DNA of 64,000 bases, from contig CAUYUJ010014334.1 in assembly GCA_963575745.1 (NCBI GenBank), positions 94,501 through 158,500 on the forward strand, in the 5' to 3' direction. This document shows, one piece after another, positions 22,371 to 36,235 of this stretch. The stretch comes from Prorocentrum cordatum (taxonomy: Eukaryota > Sar > Dinophyceae > Prorocentrales > Prorocentraceae). The translations under genes were made by a program, and so were the position numbers. Position 1 is the first letter of the stretch; every line of letters begins with the position of its first letter. Under the pieces are notes generated by a model. That model did not search any database. It was given only the letters and a program-made list of their open reading frames with translations, and was not told the DNA's origin.

Positions 22371-22968
22371 ACCGTCCTCGGTGGAGCTCCCTATGGGGCC
22401 ACGAACCTTGTGAGAGGTGCGCCGAAATGGGGGTGGAACTGCATGCGGACTTTGTCGCTGGGGCCTTCGGTGGACCTCCTTATGGGGCCACGAACCGTGT
22501 GAGGGGTGCGCCGGAACGGGGGTGGAACTGCATGCGAACTTTGCCATTGAGGCCTGCAATAGAGCTCCATATGGTCCATTTGCGGCCACGAACCGTGTGA
22601 AGGGTGCGCCGAAATGGGGTGGAACTGCATGCGGGCTTTGTCGCTGGGGCCTTCGGTGGAACCCCTATGGAGCCACGAACCTTGTGAGGGGTGCGCCGAA
22701 ATTGGGGTGGAACTGCATGCGGACTTTGTCGCTGGGGCCTTCGGTGGATCTCCTTATGGGGCCACGAACCGTGTGAGGGGTGCGCCAGAATTGGGCTGGA
22801 ACTGCATGCGAACTTTGCCACTGGGGCCTTCGGTGGAGCTCCCCATGGGGCCACGAACCGTGAGGGGTGCGCCGAAATGGGGTGGAACTGCACGCGAACT
22901 TTGCCACTGGGGCCTTCGGTCGAGCTCCCCATGGGGCCACGAACCGTGTGAGGGGTGTGCCGAAACAG
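22371..22968. repeat. E satellite (array 3)
   Basis: About eight units of a distinct E subtype (GTGAGGGGTGCGCCGAAATG, GGTGGAACTGCATGCGGAC). Confidence 0.92.
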
Positions 22969-23060
22969 AGACATGCAAGGGGAGGCAGCGGGAGGAGAAA
23001 GGAGGACGCGGGCGCTGTCGCTTCAAAACGAGCTCCCAACACCACAGGATGGTTTGGGGA
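22969..23060. repeat. J block, copy 2
   Basis: GGAGGACGCGGGCGCTGTCG, CTTCAAAACGAGCTCCCAAC and ACCACAGGATGGTT. Confidence 0.82.
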
Positions 23061-23577
23061 AAAACGTGCGAGCGCGTTCTTGCGAAATATTAAAGAAACC
23101 ATCGGCTTTCAGCATTCCCACAACATGTTACCAAACAGGCTTCGCGCGCGCATGCCGAAGTCGTTCAATCGCCTTTGCGCGCGTGCCGTCGCGAGGATCC
23201 CTCGCAAAAAAACGCGACGAAGTGCACGCGCGCGCGTCGTCGCGCACGCATGCCGAAATCCCTCAAAAGTTCTCGGTTCCCGAAAGAATTCAAAATCGGC
23301 TGTCCAACAAACATGTAAGAACACATTGTTTCGCAACAAGGATTGTCAAAAAAACGTGCGCGCGCTCTTGCGAATACTTAAGGGAACCATACGTTGTTTC
23401 AACGTTTTTTTTACGACATGCTACCAAACGGGCTTCGCGCGCGCATGCCAAAATCGTTCGAACGCCCCTGCGCGCATGCTGGGGTGGCACGATCCGTGTC
23501 AAATAATACCATGCGGGCCAGTCTCGCCCGTCTGCCGTGCGCACATTCTGGGTTTCTTCATAAACTCTCATCACCGA
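23061..23577. repeat. H block (several sub-copies)
   Basis: CGCGTTCTTGCGAAATATTA, GCGCGCATGCCGAAGTCG, GCGCGTCGTCGCGCACGC and GGGTGGCACGATCCGTGTCA. The last segment also ends the H region at 36,920-37,020. Confidence 0.8.
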
Positions 23578-23700
23578 CGCGAAGACGTCGTCATCGTCGT
23601 CGGCGTAATCCGCCTGTCTTTCCTCGTCGTCGCCGTCGTCGTCCTCTTTGGCGTCGTCGTCAGTTCCGTCGTCGTTGTCGCCGTGGTCGTCCTTCCTCCT

Positions 23701-23742
<42 letters not shown>

Positions 23743-23820
23743 TCGTCGTCGTCCGTCGTCGGCGTCTCGTCGTCGTCCCTCCAATTTCGTCGCCGTCGTC
23801 GTCATCGTCGTCTTCGTCGT
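23578..23820. repeat. (GTC)n array, left part split by the LINE
   Basis: A trinucleotide tract that stops at the LINE 3' end instead of running into a post-GTC block. The missing right part resumes at 32,128. The last 14 bases, GTCGTCTTCGTCGT, are repeated at 32,128-32,141. Confidence 0.85.
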
Positions 23821-23922
23821 TTTTGCCCGTGGCAGACATCCCAAACAAACTCCATGAGCATGCAGGGCGCTCGCGATATCCTCGCGCGGGGAGAGGGGTC
23901 AGCCTGCAAAGAGCTGACTAAA

Positions 23923-24931
23923 CTAAACGACTCGAGTCGTCGAAGAAGGATCCCCAATCCGACGCGAGATCGCATGGCGCCCAGGCACGAGAAATGCGGC
24001 CCGTAAAGCCGCGTGGCCTAGGGAGCTGACCTTTGAGCAGCATCGCCACTTGCCTTGGTTTCGGGTTGCTGCAACCACCGACGAAGTCTTTAAAGCGTGA
24101 ATTACTCGGGCGATTCTCAAATCATGGGCGGGAGACGGGGGGGCAGGAGGGGCCAAGAGGGCACGAAGCGAGGGAGGAACAGGCCCGCATTCTGACAGAT
24201 CGGCCCTGTGCCAATTCTTGGAAGAGCGGAGACACTTGATACATTGCCATCTCTTGTTGACCCACCGCGCATCGTGGGCCACAAGACAGCTCTTGATGGG
24301 CGTGAACACTGTTGTTCTACTTAGATCACCGAAGATACCCCTGGCTTCCGGCCAGCCTTGAAGCACAGCTATCGTAGTTCTGGCCGTCGCAAAGAAACAC
24401 TCTCGTCCCCCGGCGGCCCGAGCAACATCTACCTGAGAGGAACATTCCCCCGCAGCCTGCTTGGCAGAAACGTCCGCCCAGGTATTGGCCTTTGTTTCCC
24501 AGGGGGCTGGCCTCTCGTAAGATTCTTCTACGTGTGATTTCACTTCTACGAGCAGACCAAACGACGGCTCCCGCGTTTTCAATTATCCTCCAGTGGCCCG
24601 CCTGGGCCGTCTTCTTTTGGGCCCCACTGGTCACATCCTGGGCGCCCCATGCCGCGGCAGCACAATCCAGGTAAACCTATTGGTCTACGGACTTCGGCTC
24701 GATGTGGCCGACCATGTGCATCAGAGCATGATGTTCGGCGAGGACGGCTGCCTGCGGCAAGCTGACTGGGGGCACTTCCACGCATGCCTCAAATCTATTG
24801 CCCTCGGGATCGGTCTCGATAGCTGCCCGGCCTCCCCTCGCCGAGATCTCGCACTTAGGCTCGACCGCAGAGCCATCACCAAAAACAGCTGATCCATCCT
24901 GGAACCCGAAAGGGTCGACCCCCCCCCCCAT
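23923..24931 (-). pseudogene. LINE ORF2 C-terminus: RNase H and Cys-rich tail
   Basis: The upstream part (24,931-24,677) reads AVFGDGSAVEP, then AEHHAL, matching an RNase H core with its first Asp and its Glu; this kind of domain follows RT in some LINE clades. After frameshifts near 24,600 it continues as KANTWADVSAKQAAGE, an RNase H-like end (ADxxAK), then VAHDARWVNKRWQCIKCLRS with a CxxC pair and a later Cys (SECGPVP). That tail resembles the zinc-binding C-terminus of dinoflagellate LINE polyproteins. Several frame changes mean no intact product. Assignment is from motifs only. Confidence 0.75.
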
Positions 24932-25046
24932 TCGCGTCGAAATAGAGGGCGTCGCCTTGCTTAGGCCCAGGCACCTCGATGCCAGGTGCCGCTAGCCATA
25001 GCGAGATCTAAAGAAGGATCACCTTCTCCTGCTAAGATGGCCTCCT

Positions 25047-25662
25047 CTACAACAAACAAGTCAAGGTTGGCTCGCTCCGCGTCGCCATGCGGGCACTTCC
25101 AGATGCGATGCCACGCCGTATCCAAGTCGGGGCAGAAGCGGCACTTCGGCGAGACCTGGAAACCCCACCTGTGTAGTGAAACGCCCGCGGTGTCAGATCT
25201 CCAGAATCACTTCCTCGCAATCCCCCTCCCCTGGGCAAACAGGCCTTTGGATTCATCAGCAACTGGATGGGCTCGGTCCAGAGCCCCTTAAACTTGATGT
25301 CGTGGGCCCTGGGCTGGTGTTCCGTCGCCAACAATCTAGAAATCGAGTCGTCCAGATACTTGGCCTGGATGTCCCGCTTGAAAAACTTCGTAACTAACGT
25401 GGGCGGGGAGTCGGTGAGCCGAACCTCGCGCCCCCCCCTGGAACTTGAAGATGCTGGCCCCGTGAACTTCCACCCTGCTTCGACTCCCCGCAAGAAAGCA
25501 TCTAGGATGGGGTGCGCCCCGCGCCCCCGCCATCCTTGCGAGAAAGGCATGCCCGCGAGATTATGCAAGCACGCGCGGCGCGCCTTCGAGAGCTGACCCG
25601 CCGAGAGGCCATCCGCTGCCCGAACATCGCTCTCGCGTGACTCCCAGCAATCCCGGGCGCAC
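25047..25662 (-). pseudogene. LINE ORF2 linker between RT and RNase H
   Basis: Protein-like minus-strand sequence (for example TLVTKFFKRDIQAKYL, HDIKFKGLWTEPIQLLM) lies between the RT and RNase H parts. It is probably the RT thumb/connection region. No catalytic motif is seen, and frame changes separate it from both neighbours. Confidence 0.55.
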
Positions 25663-26965
25663 CTAACAGACGCCTCTGCTGCGTGAACAATGGGGCCCTT
25701 CTGGGGGTAGGTGGCCCAGACGAGGTCGATTGAGGCCCCAGGGCTCCAGATGCCCAGCGCCCTTCGCCCCCATGTCCCTCAGTCCGTGCACATCTTTGGC
25801 CGACAGGGCCACGCCATCGCTTCCGAAGGTGATGCTGAGCTTCTGGCCCATGGAGAAAAGCTTGTCTTTGGCTCCTGATTCCCCCTTCATACCTTTGATG
25901 TCTGGCATCAGTCGGAGCGCTGCGGCCAACCGGGCCTTGCGCCTCGCTAACTTGCCAGAGCCTCGCTGCCCCTTGGAGATCAGCTCGGGCTTCTTGGGGT
26001 CCTTCTTCTTGCGCTGCACGAGGGGGCCCACGGAGAAACCCACGCCCAAGTTGACCACGTCCCCAGCCACGGTGAAATCCATGGCCTGCTGCGAGCTCGT
26101 GGTGGGACAGCCCTTCTTCAGAGCGATCGGCAACCCTGGCCTGCAGGAGCGCGCCTCGATCAAATTGCTGGCGACTGCGCCTAGCAGGTTGAAGCGCCCC
26201 ATTGGCACCACATGGTGTGAGTCAAACTCCAAGTCATCTACGCGCGTGGTAAACGGGCCCCTGGAACCCCCTTTCATCCCCTCCACCGTTGGGACCATGT
26301 GTCCCTTTATCTCAAAAGTCGCCGTGCTGGACCCCGCTACTACGCCCCTCCATCGGGCACAGCTTGGGGGAACACGCTCTCTCCATTGTGAGCGCCCTCG
26401 GCCACGTGTAGCTGTCCAGGGCCACGCGGGGTCTACGGGGCGGGAACGAACAGGCTCTGCACTCGTCCCAGAGCAGCTCGTGGCTCACGTGCTTGTAGCA
26501 GTGCTTCAAATCGCACACCAGGGCGCTGGCTGTCTCGCCTGCATCATCAGCAAGGGCTGTCCTAACAGCGTGCCGCCAAATTCCGTCGGTGGTGGGTCTC
26601 CCAGGGCCCATGTTGAAAGCCTTGAGGTGCCTTGCTGCGCTCTCCCAGACTTTGCAATCCCTGCTCTGGACCTTGGAGGCCATCCTGGGGTAACTATCAA
26701 AGAAACCGATGGGCCCCCTCCCCGACTCACGCTTTTCAAGCAACTGAACCAAGAGGATTCTCAGCTGTGTCGGCCCTTCGTCCAGGGCCACCTGGAGCGA
26801 AAGGAGGTTGGACACGGCCTGGGGCGCCTTGGGGCACAGGGGGCTGAAATGCCCGGGGTGGATTCCGTCGGCGGCGATCGCATGCTTCTTGAACCCGCTG
26901 GCAATTATCCCGAGGTCTTCGCCGCCAGGAGCAACTGGCACCAGCGCAGCAGGCGGAGGTTGCAA
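25663..26965 (-). pseudogene. LINE ORF2 reverse transcriptase
   Basis: Motifs in order: AADGIHPGHFSPL (the first conserved RT block), a LRILLVQLLEKRESGRGPIG block, motif A SALVCDLKHCYKHVSHELL with its catalytic Asp, motif B RGVVAGSSTATFEIKGH, then TRVDDLEFD at the YxDD position (Tyr replaced by Arg, both Asp kept). A NLGVGFSVG segment and an RRKARLAAALRL segment follow. The frame changes between motif A and motif B near 26,340, just where motif B becomes readable in the next phase. The enzyme copies element RNA at the target nick. This copy is inactive by frameshift. Confidence 0.88.
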
Positions 26966-27442
26966 AACAACTGCCTGGTCGGCTGCTCAGAAGTCGCCCT
27001 CCAGGCCGCGCCCCGCGCACATTGCTGCGCCTGAAACCTAGCACTGAATGAGCTGGCGTATTCCCCCTCGGCCGCTTTCATAATACATTACCTGAAATTG
27101 GCGGGCAGCTCGGCATAAGCATGGACCCATCGGACCCCTCCCTCCAGAGCCTCGGAGCACCAGGGCGTCCAAGAAGCGTTCTTGCTAGTTGTGTCCTTCT
27201 TGCAAGCTAGACTTCCCAGCATTTTCGCACACTGAATCCAAGCGGCTAGCTCCTCCAAAACCGCGGCCCAGGGGCGCAGTTTTGACCGCGGGACCCCTTT
27301 GCCGAGGTACTTCAAAATATATGTCCAGAACAAAAAAAACCTTCAGACCAGTGGCGCCGAAAAGTAAGGTGGGTGCATCGCGCTGCATTTCTGAGCAGAC
27401 GAACGAAGTACTGTGAACATTCAAGGGTTACGCCTTTCTTAA

Positions 27443-28560
27443 TCAAGCTGCTGAACTCCTGCAACCTTCGAGCAACCCACCAAATCGCCCTCGAAACCGA
27501 TTTGCATGGACTGCCACGAGCGATGAGAAGCTTCGCAAGCGAAGCCTGGACGAACTTACAAGGCGCACCCCTCCACGGGCGCCTGTCGGCCCGTCGGCGC
27601 CGTCAACTTGGAACATGTCCTCCAACTCCTCCCAGACACGACAGACCGACTCTGCAAACACTCTATCCGGGAGCTGTTGAAACTCATCAGCTCGCTCAGC
27701 GGGGACAGGGTGAAGCAGTTTTGGTTCAGCTTGAAATTCCTCCAAGGGCCCTGAGAGGGAGCCCAAGAGGCCCTGGCAACCTGGAGGTCCAGGGTTGGGC
27801 CCCACCGGTTGAAGGACCCCTAACTTCCCGAATGCGCATAACCTCAAAACTTGAAGCCCCTGTGTCCTCGACAATGTCTGGGTAGAGTGGCCGATGCGGA
27901 GGCACGTGGGCTGCGAGATCCACTCGACATGGCTGAGCACCGTAGATCAGCACTCTGCTCGCGATGAAGAAAAAAAAAAACAATCGTGGACGAGTGGCAC
28001 CCTTGAACTAAAGTAGGCGCGTCTGGTCTGCAGGCTACCCCTTCCGAATCTGCCTGGCGCCAACGCGCTCTCTAAGACGTCGGGTTCGATGTTGAAGTCA
28101 CCCCCCGCCGCGAACGGCGCCCCCGTCTCCAGGATGTGTCGCCCCAAGGTCAGGTTGAGCCAGATACTCGCAGGCCCCAGTCCCGTGCCAGAAACCCAAT
28201 AGTTCGAACGCGGACCCACTGAACCATGGGCCTTCGTTCAACAGTACACATGCAAAAGCCCCCCCTGGGGACGGGGCCCCAAGGCTGCGGAGGTCGACCC
28301 AAATATATAAATGTTACCTAGCTGTTACGCCTACTCCCCCGCTCGGAAATCCAGCGGGCCCAAATAAACGCGGCGCCCAAGAAGAGGCCCAGCCTTTTGT
28401 ACTGAGCTTCTGACGGGCCTCTAAAGTTCCCACAAGGTTGAGTTTGTACTCCTGGACAAACAAAATGACGCATTGCAGTCAACCAAGAAATGCAGAATCG
28501 TGGTCCAACAAAACCCATTAACCGTCCAGAACTTGAACGGGCTGCACTTGGTTTTTACAT
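27443..28560 (-). pseudogene. LINE ORF2 N-terminus: endonuclease domain
   Basis: The start region reads [14 protein letters not shown], then after frame changes GGDFNIEPDVL at about 28,100, the conserved DFN motif of the exonuclease-endonuclease-phosphatase fold. It continues as VPLVHDCFFF, FIASRVLI and VDLAAHVPPHRPL, matching the terminal Asp/His parts. The reading frame breaks at an A11 run (27,970-27,980 on the plus strand). Further minus-strand sequence to 27,443 (KLLHPVPAERADEFQQL) links to RT. In LINEs this domain nicks target DNA. Frameshifts make this copy inactive. Confidence 0.83.
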
Positions 28561-28594
28561 GCTGGCCATGAGCGTCGCGCGGGGCGGGGGTGGG

Positions 28595-30770
<2,176 letters not shown>

Positions 30771-30906
30771 CGGTGCCTCCACTGCGGCGGGGCGAGCGGC
30801 CCTGCTCCCCTCTGGCCCATCCCCCCACGCGATATGCAGGCGGCTCCAAACGGCTGCCTGCGGTGGCGGCTGCGGCTGCTGGGGCAGGGTCTGGCCCAGT
30901 TGGGCC

Positions 30907-31900
30907 TCAAGGGGCCCCCGCGGCCTGCGGGGTCGCAGCGCCGCCAGACGCATCCGCCGCCGCTGGGTGAGAGGCTCCACCTCCGCCTGGCGCGACGCGT
31001 GGCTCGCCTGGTTCGACCATGGCGCCCGCCGCGCTGGCGGCAGCACCTTCTGGACCCGCCTGAGGTGTGTCAGGCGGCTGGGCGCGTGGCTTCAGAGCCT
31101 GCGCGAACGCCGTGAACGCCAGGGCGAGCTGGGGATCCGCCGACGCCGCCTGGCCCGTAGACTCCAGGGCCGCCTTGGTCCCGCTGAACGACTTGAACGC
31201 CTGGACCTGCGGGGCCTTGGGCCCCTCCTCGCCACGCGCCTTCAGGAGCCACTGCTTCTGGTCGGCTTCGATCTTGGCAATCTCGTCTACACACTGCTTT
31301 ATCGTCGCCTCTCTCTGTTGCACCTTCTCTTGCTTGTGTTTGAACAACTGCTCCGCCTCCATCGCCTCATTGATCAACTGCTCGAGGGCGATTTTTTTTG
31401 CGGTTCTCGAGAGCTTTCTGCTTCTGGCCCAAGTTCTGCGTCATCGACTGGGCCATCTGCATTTGTTTTTTTGTTGCCGGGTCCCTCTGGGCACGGACCG
31501 CTTCCAGAACTGCCTGAAGCTGCGAGGTGTCGATCTTGCCTGACTTCTCCGAGGCGTCGAAAACCGCCTGGATCTTCTGGATGACACCTCCATAGTCCGT
31601 GCCCTTTGAGTCCGTTGCCTCACTTCCTTGCGCCTTTGGGCCCTCCGACCGCCACGGGTACTGTCCCTCTGGGGTCATGTGGGCCGACGGCTTCTGCTTT
31701 GGCGCCTGCCAGTGTTGACCACACTGCCAGCACCACTCCCTCGTCAAGCTCACTGACGCTGCACATGTGCTGCACGTCCATGCTCGAGCTGCGGGGCCTG
31801 CGGGGCGGCCCTTGTGTCCACCGCCGCCTCCTCGACCAGCAGGCGTGGCGCCCTCCGTGTCGCCCTTCTTGCCAGTCTTGCCCTTGCCCCCGTGGCCCAT
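30907..31900 (-). pseudogene. LINE ORF1 with RanBP2-type zinc finger
   Basis: From the Met at 31,900 the product starts MGHGGKGKTGKKGDTEG, followed by a Gly/Arg-rich part and a zinc finger: Trp41, Cys43, Cys46, Cys57, Cys60 (W-x-C-x2-C-x10-C-x2-C, the RanBP2 pattern). A Gln/Lys-rich helical part follows. At an A8 run (about 31,391-31,398) the frame must change; removing one A joins ...ENRKK to [20 protein letters not shown], a likely coiled coil. The tail is Ala/Pro-rich. The frame upstream of 31,900 is open to 32,095, so the start is a choice based on the typical Gly/Lys opening. ORF1 proteins bind element RNA. The A8 change could be decay, a sequencing error or frameshifting. Confidence 0.75.
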
Positions 31901-32127
31901 GATAACGTGCGGCAACCTCCCTTGCTGTCCACTGTGGTGGCGACTGATCTCCGCGAGCGCCGCTGTGATGACTTTCCGCGCCTGCTGGCGCTTCAGGCGG
32001 GCACGTTTGTGCCACGCAGGTGCAGCACGGGGAGGAATGGCGGCACCAGCCGATCGGCGAGGCGGCTGGTGGCTAGGGGCGGCCGTCTGGAGCAAGCTAG
32101 CGTTGTCTGAAAACGGCTCGAGCCCCT

Positions 32128-32325
32128 GTCGTCTTCGTCGTCGTCGTCGGCGTCGTCGTCCTCGTCGTCGGCGTCGTCGTCGTCGTCGGCGTCGTCGTCG
32201 TCGGCGTCGTCGTCGGCGTCGGCATCGTCGTCGTCCTCGTCGTCGGCGTCGTCGCCGTTGTCGTCCTCGGCGTCGTCGTCGCCGTCGTCGTCATTGTCCC
32301 CGTCGTCGTCGGCGGCGTTGCCAAG
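32128..32325. repeat. (GTC)n array, right part split by the LINE
   Basis: GTCGTCTTCGTCGTC start, then nearly pure GTC/GGC trinucleotides. It is followed by the R block, like the intact arrays at 21,125 and 38,530. Confidence 0.92.
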
Positions 32326-32529
32326 TGCCATTTGGTACCTACCGTCACGATCTTTAGAGGTCTTGCGACCAAGTTGCGGGTGGGGGGGTGGGATGTTTGC
32401 ACGAGCAGTGGAGAGGACAGCATCAAGACAGTCATAATAGTTTGCACCACATCAACTGCACCACGTAGGTTTGACAGACATTCCCCAAAGAGTGCCTGCA
32501 CGTAAGGGTTCCTTACTTTTCTGGGGAAG
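32326..32529. repeat. Post-GTC block (R type) and short I units
   Basis: CAAGTGCCATTTGGTACC, GAGGTCTTGCGACCAAGTTG, GATGTTTGCACGAGCAG, then TTTGCACCACATCAACTGC. Confidence 0.88.
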
Positions 32530-32822
32530 CGGGCCTGTCTCCCGCTCCGGCAGCGATGTTGCCGCCGTCGCCGCCTCGTCGCAGCCGTGTCGCCGCCCAT
32601 CGTCTGCGCCCGTCAGCCGGTCTGGCTGCTATGTTGCTCCAGTCGCCGCCTCTTTGCCGCCTCGTCGCCGCACGTCGTCTTGCCAAGTCTGCCGCTCTGG
32701 CAGCTATGTTGCCGCCATCGCCGCCCCGTCAGTGCCTCGTCGCAGCCCGTCGTCTGGGCGCGTCAGCCGCTCTGGCGGCCATGTTGCCGCCGTCGCCGCC
32801 CCGTCGCCGCCCCGTGTCCGCC
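32530..32822. repeat. N repeat
   Basis: About four units of GCCGCTCTGGCAGCTATGTT and GCCGCCATCGCCGCCCCGTC. An I array follows, as at 11,736-11,932. Confidence 0.85.
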
Positions 32823-33145
32823 TAGATCGCACAACGTAGATGGCACCACATATATTGCAACGCTTACATTGCACGACATACATTGCACCACTTCGATGGC
32901 ACCACGTCGATTGCACGATATAGATTACACTACACAAATTGCACACCATGTATTGCTCCACGCTGGCTGCACCACGTCGCTTGCACCACACATGTGTCGC
33001 ACCACGTGGATTGCGCTCACATAGATTGCGCCACACATATATCTGAACGCGTGGACATTGTGCACAACATATTTCGCGCAACAAACATTCCACTTCGCAA
33101 ATTGCACCACGTCGGTTGCACCACATAGATTGCGCATTACATAGA
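32823..33145. repeat. I array (largest)
   Basis: About 19 units of TTGCACCACRTAGA type. Confidence 0.9.
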
Positions 33146-33149
33146 GCCT

Positions 33150-33299
33150 CCTTTCTGAATATACCCCCATCCCCGGAATTCACGGCCCCCGTTTCATTAT
33201 TGTAATTTACATGCGGTTGTGCCCCATCATCCATCGTAAATATAAATTCGTACCATCCCAGGCCGGCCAGTATTGGCCCCCCCTTCACCCCCTGCGAAA
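33150..33299. repeat. P block, copy 4
   Basis: CATGCGGTTGTGCCCCATCA, AATTCGTACCATCCCAGGCC and CAGTATTGGCCCCCCC. Confidence 0.82.
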
Positions 33300-33555
33300 A
33301 CAAACACTATGCGCGCACACTCGTCTCCGAGAAATCAGCACTTTTCAAAATCCCGTGCAACAGATGGGACGAAATGCACACGCGCGCGTCCTCGCGCGCG
33401 CATGCCACAATCCGTCAAAAAACTTACGTGTCGTAAATTGTTCAAACTCGAGTGTCCCGAAAGCGCGTACAAGAAAGATGGCTTTGCAACACGACCTCAG
33501 ACAACGAAACAATAGCCTGGCGAAGAAACCAACCATATGCAGTTGTGAGTACCGC
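33300..33555. repeat. H block
   Basis: ACGCGCGCGTCCTCGCGCGC, ATGCCACAATCCGTC and a TGTCGTAAATTGTTCAAA segment shared with 18,600 and 36,740. Confidence 0.8.
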
Positions 33556-36112
33556 AATTGTGGGTATCGTCTTCGGTTGAGCTCCCTCTGGGGCCACGAG
33601 ACGTTGTACTGGGCGGGGGAACCGCGTGCGAGTTCCACCACTGAAACCTTCGGTGGAGCTCCCTCTGGGGTCACGAAAAGGCTGTGCTGGGCGGAGGAAA
33701 CGCATAAGAATTCCGCCAATGGGACCTCCAGTGGAACTCCATACGGGCCCAAGAAACGTTGTACTGGGCGCAGGATACGCATGCGAGTTTCGCCACTGGA
33801 ACCGTCGGTGGAACTCCCTCTGGGGCCGCGCTCCTTCTGGGGCCACGAAACGCTGCACTGGCCGCAGGAACCGCATGCGGACTGCGCCACTGGCTGGGAC
33901 CTTCGGTGGAGCTCCCTCTGGGGCCGCGAAACGTTGTGATGGGCGCAGGAACCGCATGCGGACTGCGCCACTGGGACCTTCGGTGGGCCACGAAACGTTG
34001 TACTGGGCGCAAGAACCGCATGCAGACTGCGCCAGGGGGACCCTTCGGTGGAGCTCACTCTGGGGACACGCAACGTTCTGATGGGCGCAGGAACCGCATG
34101 CGGACTGCGCCACTGGGACCTTCGGTGGAGCACCCTCTGGCGCCACGAAACGCTGCACTGGCCGCAAGAAATGCATGTGGACTGCGCCACTGGAACCGTC
34201 GTTGGAGCTCACTCTGGGGCCACGAAATGTTGCACTGGGCGAAGGAACCGCATGCGGACTGCGCCACTGGGACCTTCGGTGAAGCCCCCATTGGGGCCAC
34301 GAAGCGCTGTACTGGGCGCAGGAACCACAAAAACAGCATGCGGACTGCGCCACTGGGACCTTCGGTGCAGCTCCCTCTGAGGCCGCGAAACGTTATGATG
34401 GGTGCAGGAACCGCATGCGGACTGCGCCACTGGGACCTTCGGTGGGACTCTCTCTGGGGGCACGACACGCTGAACTGGGCGCACGGACCGCATGCGAACT
34501 GCGCCACCGGGACCCTCGGTGGAGCTCCCTCTGGGACCACGAAGCGCTGTACCGGGCGCAAGAACCGCATGCGAGTTCCGCCACTGGGACCTTCGGTGGA
34601 GCTCCCTCTGGGGCCACGAAACGCCGTACTGGGCACAAGAACCGCATGCGGACTGCGCCACAGGGACCTTCGGTGGAGCTCTCCCTGGGGCCACGAAACG
34701 TTCTACTCGGTGCAAGAAACGCATGCGGACTGTGCCACTGGGACCCTCGGTGGAGTTCTTCTGGGGCCACGAAGCGCTGTGCTGGGCGCAGGGGCCGCAT
34801 GCTGACTGCGCCACTGTGACATTCGGTGGAGCTCCCATTGGGGCCACGAAGCGCTGCACTGGCCGCAAGAACCGCATGCGGACTGCGCCACTGGAACCTT
34901 ACGTGGAGGTCGCTCTGGGGTCACGAAGCGCTGTACTGGGCGAAGAACGGCATGCGTACTGCGCCACTGGGATCTTCGGTTGAGCTCTCCCTGGGGACGC
35001 GAAGCGCCGAACTGGGCGCAAGAACCGCATGCGAGTTCCGCCACTGGGACCTTCGGTGGAGCTCCCTCTGGGGCCACGAAACGCCGTACTGGGCACAATA
35101 ACCGCATGCGGACTGCGCCACAGGGACCTTCGGTTGAGCTCTCCCTGGGGACGCGAAGCGCCGAACTGGGCGCAGGAACCGCGTGCGGACTGCGCCACTG
35201 GGATCCTCGGTGGAGCTCCCTCTGGGGACACGAAGCGCTGTACTGGGCGCAGGATACTCATGCAGCCTGCGCCAGTGGGTCCCTCTGTGGAGTTCCCTCT
35301 GGGGCCACGAAACGCTGCACTGGCCGCAGGAACCGCATGCGGACTGCGCCACTGGGATCTTCGGTGGAGCTGCCTCTGGGGCCACGAAGCGCGGTACTGG
35401 GCGCAGGGGCAGCATGCGGACTGCGCCACTGGGGTCTTCGGTGGAGCTCACTCTCGTGCCACGAAGCGCTGTACTTGGCGCAGGATACGCATGTGGACTG
35501 CGCCACTGAGACTTTCGGTGGAGCTCGCTCCGGGGCCACGGAACGCTGCACTGGGCGCAGCAACCGCATGCGGACTGCGCCACTGGGATCCTCGGTGGAG
35601 CTCCCCCTGGGGCCACGAAACGCTGCACTGGCCGCAGGAACCGCATGCGGACTGCGCCACTGGAACCTTTGGAGGAGCTCCCTCTGGGGCCACGAAACGT
35701 TGTGCTGGGCGCAGGAACCGCATGCGGAGTGCGCCTCTGTGACCTTCGGTGGAGTTCACTCTCGTGCCACGAAGCGCTGAACTTGGCGCAGGAACCGCAT
35801 GCGGGCTGCGCCACTGGGACCTTCGGTGGAGCTCCTCCTGGGGGCACGAAGCGCTGAACTGGGCGCACGGACCGCACGCGGGTTGCGCCACTGTGACATT
35901 CGGTGGAACCCCCCACCTGGGGCCACGAAGCGTTGTAGTGGGCGCGGGAACCGCATGCGGAGTGCGCCCGTGGGACCTTCGGTGGAGCTCCCTCTGGGTG
36001 CACGACACGCTGTACTGGGCGTAGGAACCGTACGCAGCCTGCGCCAGTGAGACCTTCGGTGGAGCTCCCTATGGGGCCACTAAGCGTTGTACTGGGTGGG
36101 GGAGACGCATGC
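33556..36112. repeat. E satellite (array 4, largest)
   Basis: About 33 units over 2.56 kb. Subunits alternate in endings such as CGCTGCACTGGCCGC and CGTTGTACTGGGCGC, so a higher-order period is likely. Open frames to 397 residues on both strands come from the periodicity. Confidence 0.94.
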
Positions 36113-36235
36113 AAACTGCTGAGGAGGGGGAGGGGCCCGGATCAGTAGTGGAGGAGGAACACAGGAAAACAGGAGAGGAATGCGGGGCACTGTCTCCTCA
36201 AAACGAGGACCCAACACCACACGATGGTTGGGAAA
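36113..36235. repeat. J block, copy 3
   Basis: ATGCGGGGCACTGTCTCCTC, AAAACGAGGACCCAACACCA and CACGATGGTTGGG. Confidence 0.82.

Noticed and set aside
33345-36114. Long frames (to 397 residues) over the E array on both strands
   Set aside because: The ~75-bp period keeps frames open. Protein text repeats with the unit and has no domain.
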